A program made the translations under genes and the position numbers. Below are positions 56,610-64,000 of a stretch of DNA of 64,000 nucleotides, piece by piece (the first letter of the stretch is position 1; each line of letters starts with the position of its first letter). The notes below the pieces were generated by a model. That model was not told the origin of the DNA and made no database searches. It worked only from the letters and a program-made list of their open reading frames with translations. Source of the DNA: Deinococcus sp. QL22 (lineage in GTDB: Bacteria; Deinococcota; Deinococci; Deinococcales; Deinococcaceae); NCBI RefSeq assembly GCF_023370075.1, contig NZ_CP097149.1, forward strand, positions 124,001 to 188,000, written 5' to 3'.

Positions 56610-59600
56610 ATGGCAGGATTCATCACCAACAGTGTCGAGCTCATTCAGCGCATTCTCTTTGACGGCCGCAAGACCGACGAACTGCTGGTGCTCAAAGAAC
56701 TCGTCCAGAACGCCGACGATGCGAAGGCCAAGATCCTAGAGGTGGGCATCAGTGAGGGCCTGCCCGGCGCCGAACACCCACTGCTGCAGGGCCGGGCCCT
56801 GTACGTCGTGAACAACGGCCCCTTCAAGGCCTCTCACGCGCGCGCGGTGCGCAGCCTGGGCGGGAGTTCCAAGGTGGAGGAGGAGGCCGCGATCGGGAAG
56901 TTCGGGATCGGCCTCAAGAGCGTCTTCTACCTCGGCGAGGTCTTCTTTTACCTGTGCCCGTCCGTGGACGACGATGGCAGCGCGCAGCTGCCCCTCGCCC
57001 AGGTGCTCAACCCCTGGAACAACGGACCAGACACCGACAACCCACGGCCAGAATGGGACACCTTCTCGGTGGCGGACCGCCGGCGCATGCGCGCCCACCT
57101 TGACGCCCTCGGCGTCACGGACGGCTTCGCCATCTGGGTGCCGCTGCGCACCCAGGAGAGCACGCAGCTGATTGACGGTGAGCTGTCGGTCTACCAAGCG
57201 TACCCCGGGGATGATGACGAGCTGGACCGCGCGCTCTTCTCCCAGCGCGTCTACAGCGAGATCGCCCGGATGCTGCCGCTGATGCGTCACCTGCGCCGGG
57301 TTCACTTCCATGCCCCGCGCGGCCCAGTCACGCTCGACGCGGGTGATTCCACACGCTCCCAGTACCCGGATGTGGTGGGCGAGCACGCCTTCGCTGGCGA
57401 GGTGCGGGGCGAGGGCGTGCCGGATCTGCAGTTCTCGGCCGCGGAACACCTGCTGACCACCGGCCGGATCCAGCAGCTCCGCGACAGCGGCCACTGGCCC
57501 CGACGGCAGGTGGCCGGCACCTCCCGGCAGGTCGAGGACAAGACCCGGGCCCACACGGCCGTGGCCCTCAAGCGGCAGGCTGACCCCCGCCGGGACGGCG
57601 CGGCGGGCCCGCCCGCCCGCCTGGTCATCCAGTGGGCCGTCTTCCTGCCGCTGGGCGAGCGCGAGACTATTCCCATCGGTGGCCCAGCCGACTTTCACAT
57701 CACCCTGCATGGCTGCTTTTTCATCACGTCCGACCGGCGCGACATTCTCTCCTGGCGAGACGCCCCGCGAACGGTCGCAGAGTCCAGCAGTCAGCTGCAA
57801 CAGCAGTGGAACGGAGAGCTGGCGCGCAAGGGCACACTGCCCCTCCTGCTGCCGACCCTCTCGGCGTTCGCCCGGCAGCTGACCGCGGACGAGGCCATGC
57901 TGCTGACCGCCGGGATCAAGGCCTCTCAGCTGTGGAGAATGAATCAGGCTGAGCTGTGTACCCGTGGGCAGTGGGTACTCACGGTCGAGAACGGCTGGCA
58001 GCTGATGCCGCCGGGCACGCGGCTGCTCGCCTTCCCCCGCCTGAGTGGCGGACAGGGTGGGGCCTGGCTACCCGGCTGGGCCGAGGTGCAGCGCCGCGCG
58101 ACCCTGGTGGATGACGGCGCGCCGCATCTGATGGCGGGGATGCCCGCCCCCTGGCGCGCCGACGAGGTGACCGCACTGCTGGGCGACCTTCAGCCGGGTG
58201 ACCTGGACACCGCGGCGCTGGGACACCTCACCACCCTGTTGCAGACCGTCGCGCACCTGGACAACTGGCCGGCACGTCGCAACTGGCTGGCACGCGTGCT
58301 GGCTCTGGACGCCAAGACCCTGGGGGCGAACCGCGAAGCCCTGGCAGCCCTGCTCCAGACGGCGCCCACCCAACAGTGCTTTTCGCTGCCCAAAGGCATC
58401 GCCCGACACGTGCGCGAGCGCCTCGCGCTGCTGTCCACGTCTGTTCTGGTTGTTCCCGGTGAAGTGAACCTGGAGGGGCAGGCCAGGCTGTCCTGGCAGG
58501 ACGCGCTGACCCTGCTGCAGTCGCTGGCGGGCCAGCGCGGCACCACGGGCGCCGTGACGCAGGTCCTGAACGCGGTCGCTGAGGACGAACGGCGGCAGCT
58601 GCGCGCCGCGGTGTCGCAGCTGCCACTGGTGGAAGTGCGCACCCTCAACAGCCGGGAACAGGAGCCGACATTCATCACGCCGGCTGAGGCGTTCGCGCGC
58701 GTGGTCGCGCGCCAGCTCTTCCGTGCCACGGACACCACGCGTGAGTGGGCCCGGGTGGTGGAACAGGCCTTCCGGGGGGGAACGCCGCAGTACACGGAGG
58801 GCGCGGTGCTCGAGGCCCTCGGAGGAGAGATCGCGTCCTTCGAACCGGAGGATCTGCTGGCTCTGCTGCGTCAGGGACTGCCGTTCAGTGGCCTGGAGGG
58901 CCGCACCACACTGCTCCAGGAGTTGACCCGGCGCAACCTCGTGGAATCCCACCCGGCCCTGATCCGGGTGACACTGCATGGTCACCCGAACCAGCTGAAC
59001 CGCACCGAACCGCTCCTGGTCGTTCGCGCCGCCCAGCCAACCCTGGAACGGCTGGCCGGCCAGTTGCTGGCGGGCCGTGGAGAGGCCTGGCGGGTGGTTC
59101 CACGCGCGCTCGACGAGCTGCTGAATGAACCCCAGCGCCGCTTGCTCCAGGTCGAGCCGCTGGACCCGGGGGCTGTCGCCGGGATGGTCGATGCGTCCAG
59201 TGTGGCGCAGGTCAACGCCGGGGCCTTCAGCGAGGACGAGCGCCTCGCCCTGCTGATGGACCTGCCGGTGAGCGTGGCCCGCTGCCTGCCGTTCCACCCG
59301 GCGCAGTCCGGCACGCTGGTGGCGCTGACGCCGGACACCCTGATGCCCGGGGACGGCAGGCTGCCCGCCGCCCTGACCGAGAAGGTGACTCTGCTGCGCC
59401 CAGACCAGCGCTGGGCGCGCCTGTGGGCGCAGCTGGGGGTCGAGATCCTCTCCCCTGCCCAGGCCATCGTGCGGGTGCTGAGCAGTGCCGCGCCATCGGA
59501 GCAGACCCTCTGGCTGCTGGACCAGCTCGAAGGGCTTGAGGCAGACGCCCTCGAGGCGGTCCGGGACAAGCTGGCGGCAACCACGTGGTTGCTGGATGCC

Positions 59601-62600
59601 TCCGGAGAATATGTGGTGGCGCCCGGAGACGTGCTGTGCCTGCCTGAACTGGACGACGCGGTCACCCGTGTGCTGGCAGAGATGGAGAGCGCCTACATCG
59701 ATCCGAACGGACTGCCTCAGGCGGTCACCAGCCACCGTGGCTTTGATCGCCTGAGGCGTGAGGGCTTCCTGCTGACCGGTGTGGACGCCGCCCTGGCCCT
59801 GGCCAGGGTGATGGCCGATCATCCGGACCATCGGTACCAGACGGGTCAGGATCAGCTCGACTTCGAAGCGTGGTGGAGGCTGTTCGGTCAGCTGGATGAC
59901 GCGGCTCTGCCGGCCCTGGCGGTGCTCCGTCCCCTGCAGGCCCTGGACCCGGCCTGGGCACGTCAGGTCAAAGGTCTGCTGGCGGGTTCCCTGCCGGACG
60001 CGGCCCTCGCCCCCGTCCTGAATCATGTGGCCGATCAGCACAGGCGGAGTCTGGGGGACCGGGACGTGCTGCTGCGCCTGCATGCTGAGCTGCTCGCCGA
60101 GGTGAAGAAGCGCGAGCTGTGGCGCCAGCTCCGGCCAGCGCTTCAGCTGCGCAACATGCAGAACCAGTGGCGCCGGGCCGGTGAGCTGTGCGTGCAGGCG
60201 GAGGGCGTTGACGGACGGGACCAGCTGCACCAGGATCACCAGCGGCAGCTCGGTGACGTGATTACACCAGAAAATTTTCCGGAGGCCGGTGTGCCCAACA
60301 GTCCTGGCACGGCCAGGGTGGACGTGGGGATGACACGGGCCGCGCAGGATCTGGAAGCGTACTTCGCGGCCTGGGAAGGGCTGGTGCCCGGTGAACTCAT
60401 CGGCGCCTTCCTCAGCCTGCTGGGCGGCGATCCGGCGGTGGAGGCGCTGGCCCGCCGCATGCTGCACCCCCGGTCCCTGGGAACAGTGCGGGACATCGTG
60501 GAGGCCGACGCCACCCAGCGGCCACACAACGTCGGCTCGTTCGCGGAGTGGGTCGCGCTGTACCGCGTGACTGTGCTGGTTTCGGCGGACGACCACCTGT
60601 GGGTGATGTCGCTCACAGACGAGCCCCTACGCGTTCGCCGGGACACCTCCCGCGCGAACGTGGTGGTGGGTCGGCCCGAGGCGGGACGCATCCACGGCAA
60701 CGTGTACGTGAGTCCGCTGCACCTGAACACGCTGGACCTGACCCGGTACTCCCGCAAGGAACTGACCGAGGCCCTGCTGGCCGCCACCCGGGCGGTGCTG
60801 CGCGGCATGTACTTCGTCCGTGAAGATCACCTCGATGACCTGTGGAAGCAGCTGGGTGAAAGTGATCAGTTCGATCTGCTGTACACGCAGGACGTCATCA
60901 TTCAGGACAGCATCTCCTATATCCGGTATCAGCTGAGCCTGCCAGGTCAGAACCCCCTTAATGCCCTGTTCGCCCGCTGGGAGTCCGCGCGGCTGCTGGA
61001 GGCCGAGGAGCATCACAACCGCCTTGTGCGCCGCAAGGGCCAGGCCGCCGAGCAGATCGAGGGGCTGCGTGATGAGCTGCGTGACGCGTTCGAGAACGAG
61101 GATTCCGAGGTGCTGCCGCGGCTGCTGGAGGCCGTGCGGCGCCGCGTTCAGGATGCGCAGTACCTGCCGACGAGCGTGCCGTTCGAACTGCTGCAGAACG
61201 CGGACGACGCGCTGGAAGAACTCCAAGTGATGCGTCAGGGTGGTCAGGTGGACGACACGTTTGTGGTGGAGATCGGGGCTGACACCCTGACGTTCATGCA
61301 CTGGGGGCGCGCCATCAATCAGTTCGCCCTGCCCGGCTTCAATGGGGAAATCCACGGCTTCAAGGGCGACCTCAAGAAAATGCTGATGCTCGCGGCCAGC
61401 GACAAGGGCGCGAGTGAACTGCAGGTGACCGGGAAGTTCGGCATGGGTTTCAAGAGCGTCTACCTGCTGGCCGACCGGCCCCGGGTGGTGAGCGGACGCC
61501 TGGCCTTCGACGTGCTGGGCGGCGTCTACCCGCGCCAGATGGATGCCGAACAGGCCAGCCTGCTGCGGGACGGACTGGCGCGCCATGGAGAGCGGCGCAG
61601 CGGGACCGCCATCTCCCTGGAGGTGGAGGCGGCGGCGGCCGGGCTGGCCCTGCAGGAGTTCCGGGCGTGGTTGCCAGTCCTGCTCGTGTTCACGCGGCAG
61701 GTCAAGCGTGTGGTCGATGTAACGGAGAGCGGCGAGCGGGTCACGTCCTGGCAGGATGTCCCCCTGGGGGAGGACGGCTGGCGGGTGGGTGGAGTTCACC
61801 CCCAGCAGGGCGCGCTGGGGCGGGCGCTGGTCTGCCAGGTGCCCAACGGCACGCTGCTCTTTCCGCTGGGCGCGCGCGGCCTGACGCCGCTGCCCGATGA
61901 GGTGCCCACGCTGTGGGTGACGGCCCCCACCCGGTCCCATGCCCGCGCAGGCTTTGCGGTGAACGCCACGTTCGCTCTGGACATCGGCCGCGCCGAGGTG
62001 GCGTCCCGCGCGCCCCACAACGAGCGGCTGGCTGTCAGCCTGGCCGAGGACCTGGCACGGGCCCTGCGGACCCTGCATGACCGGACGGCCGACTGGCCCG
62101 GCTTTGTGCAGGCCTTGGCCCTCGCCGCCGACACGACCCCGCAAGTGTTCTGGCTGAGCGTGTGGCAGGTGCTGGCCGAGCGGGCCCCGGAGCCGCAGGG
62201 CGCGTTCGCGGGGCAGCTGGTTCACCGGATGGTCTGGGGCAGCCCGCAGGCTGGCCTGTGGGCGCTCCTGCAGGAGCGGGAGGTGCTGCCCACCGGACTG
62301 AACGGCGATCACGACGTGCTCACCTCTCTCGGGCGGGCCACGCATGAACTCCACGGGGTCGCGGCCCGTGAGGGCGTCTTCAGTCGGCTGCGTGAATCCG
62401 CGACCCTGAACCTGCAGTACCCACCTGGCACGCTGGTGCATGAACAAGTCGCCACCCGCCTGCGCGGACTCACGAACGGCCAGGTCAATCTGCCGAGACT
62501 GCGCCTGGTGGACATCCTGCGCGCCGAGTTCGGGGCGCACCCGGAAGTCACCCCGGACCATGCCCGCCGCCTCGGTCAGGAGTACAGCCGGGCAACGCTC

Positions 62601-63908
62601 ACGACGTTCGGGGAGGAACAGGCCGAGGTTCAGGACTACCTCGGAACCTTTCGGTTCCAGACCCTGGCTGGCACGTTTGTGCCGGCGCACGAGCTCATCC
62701 TGGGCCTCGAGGGAACCCAGGTGGGAACAGACGAGCGCCTGCGGGCGGCGTTCGCCCCCAGGGCCCGCGTGCTGCACGCGGTCTATCACGACGCGGCTGA
62801 CTTCGTCGTCCTGTGCCGGAATGGGCTGCGGGCGGACGCGCGGGCGCTGGCACAGTGGGTCAGCGACGCGCGCGGGATAGAGGCGCAGCGGGCGGTGCTG
62901 CGGTACCTGCTGGAGGGTGAGCTGGCCGCCTCGCTGGCCAACGAACTCGCGCAGGCGCCCGAGACCTGGCTCAGCGACCTGCTGACCCATCCGGCCTTCC
63001 GCGCGCTCACCAATGATGAGCGGCATATCCTGGCCGGCCGCCTTCAGCTCGGTAGCCGGCTGGATCAGCTGACCCGCAGCAGCGCCCCGGAGCCGGAGGA
63101 CGCCCAGCCAGTTCGGCAGGTGGAGGATCCTGCCCAGGCGCTCCAGACGCTCTATGACCACTGGCAGGAGGCCGCTGAGGACCTGACCCGCAGCTATGAG
63201 GAAGCCGTGTACCCGGCATTCATGCGGTCGGGCGGCACCCTGCTGCCCTTTGGAGAGGACCGCAAGCGCTGGATGACCCTGCTGCTGCTGGGGACCTACC
63301 AGAGCCTGGGCCGCACCACCCCGCAACAGAACCGGGATTTCCTGCAGGGGGCCGAGAGAGACGGCTGGCTGGACGTGTTCGCGTCACCCGAGGTCAATCC
63401 GGTGGAGTGGTTCGAGATCCTCGACCAGTTTCTGAGCCGTGCGGGAGGGCAGGAGTACTACCACTGGTTCTCGCGCTTTCTCGCGACGTACCAGCTGTCC
63501 CGCCACCTGGACGAGTACATGGCCATCCTGAGCGGCATGGACCGCTTCACCGGTCCCCAGCCGCTGAGCGCCGTGCTCAATCCGTCCAGCAGCGCGCTGT
63601 TCAGCGGCACCGGCATTAACGTGCCCGACCTGCACCGCGCTCTGGGCATCGGCCGGCATTTCGTGCTCCGGGAGCTGCTGCGAACCGGCACGATCGTGAC
63701 CCGGCACATGGACGCTGAGGCGTTCCATCCGTCCGCCGCCGTGCGCCGTGAACTGGCCGCCCTGGGCTGCCCCATCCAACCGCAGAGCTGGAATCCCGGG
63801 GATTCGCGCACCATCCACAGTTTCCTGAGGACCCATCTCGGCGAGAAGCGGGCCACCTTTCACGGCGGATTTGACCTGCCCTTCGTGCTGCAGGTCCCCG
63901 TGGCATGA
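56610..63908 (+). CDS. Giant protein with two sacsin-like GHKL ATPase domains
   Basis: The product has about 2,432 residues, no signal peptide and no membrane segment. Near the N terminus a GHKL/Hsp90-type ATPase shows LVLKELVQNADDAKAKILEV (N box, residues about 26-45), YVVNNGPF (G1 area) and IGKFGIGLKSVFYLGEVFF (G2, about 95-113). A second ATPase occurs around residues 1520-1660: PFELLQNADDALEELQ, then KGASELQVTGKFGMGFKSVY and LLADRPRVVSG. Both match the sacsin-repeat ATPase pattern (ELxQNADDA ... GKFGxGxKSVY). The other 1,800 residues are mainly helical and unassigned. The ATG at 56610 has a G-rich ribosome-like run. The stop overlaps the next ATG (ATGA), so a partner gene is co-translated. 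I infer a defence or protein/nucleic-acid remodelling role. Confidence 0.85.
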   Translation: MAGFITNSVELIQRILFDGRKTDELLVLKELVQNADDAKAKILEVGISEGLPGAEHPLLQGRALYVVNNGPFKASHARAVRSLGGSSKVEEEAAIGKFGIGLKSVFYLGEVFFYLCPSVDDDGSAQLPLAQVLNPWNNGPDTDNPRPEWDTFSVADRRRMRAHLDALGVTDGFAIWVPLRTQESTQLIDGELSVYQAYPGDDDELDRALFSQRVYSEIARMLPLMRHLRRVHFHAPRGPVTLDAGDSTRSQYPDVVGEHAFAGEVRGEGVPDLQFSAAEHLLTTGRIQQLRDSGHWPRRQVAGTSRQVEDKTRAHTAVALKRQADPRRDGAAGPPARLVIQWAVFLPLGERETIPIGGPADFHITLHGCFFITSDRRDILSWRDAPRTVAESSSQLQQQWNGELARKGTLPLLLPTLSAFARQLTADEAMLLTAGIKASQLWRMNQAELCTRGQWVLTVENGWQLMPPGTRLLAFPRLSGGQGGAWLPGWAEVQRRATLVDDGAPHLMAGMPAPWRADEVTALLGDLQPGDLDTAALGHLTTLLQTVAHLDNWPARRNWLARVLALDAKTLGANREALAALLQTAPTQQCFSLPKGIARHVRERLALLSTSVLVVPGEVNLEGQARLSWQDALTLLQSLAGQRGTTGAVTQVLNAVAEDERRQLRAAVSQLPLVEVRTLNSREQEPTFITPAEAFARVVARQLFRATDTTREWARVVEQAFRGGTPQYTEGAVLEALGGEIASFEPEDLLALLRQGLPFSGLEGRTTLLQELTRRNLVESHPALIRVTLHGHPNQLNRTEPLLVVRAAQPTLERLAGQLLAGRGEAWRVVPRALDELLNEPQRRLLQVEPLDPGAVAGMVDASSVAQVNAGAFSEDERLALLMDLPVSVARCLPFHPAQSGTLVALTPDTLMPGDGRLPAALTEKVTLLRPDQRWARLWAQLGVEILSPAQAIVRVLSSAAPSEQTLWLLDQLEGLEADALEAVRDKLAATTWLLDASGEYVVAPGDVLCLPELDDAVTRVLAEMESAYIDPNGLPQAVTSHRGFDRLRREGFLLTGVDAALALARVMADHPDHRYQTGQDQLDFEAWWRLFGQLDDAALPALAVLRPLQALDPAWARQVKGLLAGSLPDAALAPVLNHVADQHRRSLGDRDVLLRLHAELLAEVKKRELWRQLRPALQLRNMQNQWRRAGELCVQAEGVDGRDQLHQDHQRQLGDVITPENFPEAGVPNSPGTARVDVGMTRAAQDLEAYFAAWEGLVPGELIGAFLSLLGGDPAVEALARRMLHPRSLGTVRDIVEADATQRPHNVGSFAEWVALYRVTVLVSADDHLWVMSLTDEPLRVRRDTSRANVVVGRPEAGRIHGNVYVSPLHLNTLDLTRYSRKELTEALLAATRAVLRGMYFVREDHLDDLWKQLGESDQFDLLYTQDVIIQDSISYIRYQLSLPGQNPLNALFARWESARLLEAEEHHNRLVRRKGQAAEQIEGLRDELRDAFENEDSEVLPRLLEAVRRRVQDAQYLPTSVPFELLQNADDALEELQVMRQGGQVDDTFVVEIGADTLTFMHWGRAINQFALPGFNGEIHGFKGDLKKMLMLAASDKGASELQVTGKFGMGFKSVYLLADRPRVVSGRLAFDVLGGVYPRQMDAEQASLLRDGLARHGERRSGTAISLEVEAAAAGLALQEFRAWLPVLLVFTRQVKRVVDVTESGERVTSWQDVPLGEDGWRVGGVHPQQGALGRALVCQVPNGTLLFPLGARGLTPLPDEVPTLWVTAPTRSHARAGFAVNATFALDIGRAEVASRAPHNERLAVSLAEDLARALRTLHDRTADWPGFVQALALAADTTPQVFWLSVWQVLAERAPEPQGAFAGQLVHRMVWGSPQAGLWALLQEREVLPTGLNGDHDVLTSLGRATHELHGVAAREGVFSRLRESATLNLQYPPGTLVHEQVATRLRGLTNGQVNLPRLRLVDILRAEFGAHPEVTPDHARRLGQEYSRATLTTFGEEQAEVQDYLGTFRFQTLAGTFVPAHELILGLEGTQVGTDERLRAAFAPRARVLHAVYHDAADFVVLCRNGLRADARALAQWVSDARGIEAQRAVLRYLLEGELAASLANELAQAPETWLSDLLTHPAFRALTNDERHILAGRLQLGSRLDQLTRSSAPEPEDAQPVRQVEDPAQALQTLYDHWQEAAEDLTRSYEEAVYPAFMRSGGTLLPFGEDRKRWMTLLLLGTYQSLGRTTPQQNRDFLQGAERDGWLDVFASPEVNPVEWFEILDQFLSRAGGQEYYHWFSRFLATYQLSRHLDEYMAILSGMDRFTGPQPLSAVLNPSSSALFSGTGINVPDLHRALGIGRHFVLRELLRTGTIVTRHMDAEAFHPSAAVRRELAALGCPIQPQSWNPGDSRTIHSFLRTHLGEKRATFHGGFDLPFVLQVPVA

Positions 63909-64000
63909 CCGGGGCCCCCTTCCAGCCGGGTGAGCGGGTCTGGCACGCCACGCACGGGTCTGGACGCGTGGAACTCACGCGGCGCATGACCGCCATCGTG
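63905..64000 (+). CDS. Start of a gene coupled to the giant ATPase gene (cut by window end)
   Basis: The ATG overlaps the preceding stop (ATGA). The visible 32 codons read FQPGERVWHATHGSGRVELT. The PGxRVxHxxxGxGxV pattern resembles the small Tudor/CarD-like beta barrel at the ends of some helicases and transcription-coupling proteins. The gene continues beyond the window, so its type is a guess; a helicase would fit the context. Confidence 0.6.
   Translation, partial: MTGAPFQPGERVWHATHGSGRVELTRRMTAIV

Noticed and set aside
58068..60596. Minus-strand frames of 842 and 899 codons opposite the giant ATPase
   Set aside because: Shadows of a GC-rich gene; no recognisable domain and Gln/His-rich composition, while the plus strand has two clear ATPase modules.
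16365..64000. Integrase, recombinase or replication-initiator gene that would complete an integrative element
   Set aside because: None of the supported genes in the accessory part shows integrase or replication motifs, so the element model rests on the tRNA remnants alone.

Overview
This window looks like chromosome (or chromid) sequence of a Deinococcus-type bacterium. Supporting signs are GC-rich DNA with strong third-position GC, a pair of DUF4139-like exported proteins, a Rcp1/bacteriophytochrome-type two-component remnant, a ScyD/ScyE-type lipoprotein, and many genes whose start codon lies 5-9 nt after a TANNNT -10 box (the leaderless arrangement common in Deinococcus). The species cannot be named from the sequence alone.

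Region 1 (1-16.3 kb) is conserved core. It holds the overlapping methionine pair metH-metF. Two paralogous DUF4139-like exported proteins follow, separated by an IS630-type insertion sequence that needs a -1 frameshift. Next is a complete ABC importer of the peptide type (solute-binding protein, two permeases, two ATPases) with a near-consensus promoter and a good terminator, then secG and a small exported protein. The core ends at the 3' half of a tRNA-Leu(CAA) gene that lacks its 5' half, which is the classic footprint of an integrative element.

Region 2 (16.4-48 kb) reads as accessory and partly decayed. Intact genes include a metallophosphoesterase, many exported enzymes and lipoproteins (DUF6624, S41-type peptidase, esterase, GH10-like hydrolase, ScyD/ScyE-like propeller, phospholipase A2), an ATPase-TPR-LuxR regulator, a large DUF2339 membrane protein, an FtsI-type transpeptidase and a 5'-nucleotidase-like protein. 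Scattered among them are broken copies: a gene with an in-frame TAG, a response regulator broken by an 11-bp tandem duplication, a 5'-truncated histidine kinase, a lipoprotein paralog that has lost start codon, lipobox and frame, and a frameshifted small-gene duplicate. A second tRNA-like 3' half lies at 48.2 kb.

Region 3 (48.3-64 kb) carries small membrane proteins and two units of special interest. The first is a TPR protein with a C-terminal OmpR/SARP-like winged helix (51.3-53.4 kb). It is flanked by two paralogous four-cysteine exported proteins whose leaderless promoters share 8-bp direct repeats at 11-bp period and at the same distance from the -10 box. This looks like a compact regulator-plus-exported-effector system. 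The second is a 2,400-residue protein with two sacsin-like GHKL ATPase modules (56.6-63.9 kb). It overlaps by ATGA a gene cut off by the window end and is preceded by an HNH nuclease and a broken ADP-ribosylglycohydrolase, a setting that suggests defence or genome maintenance.
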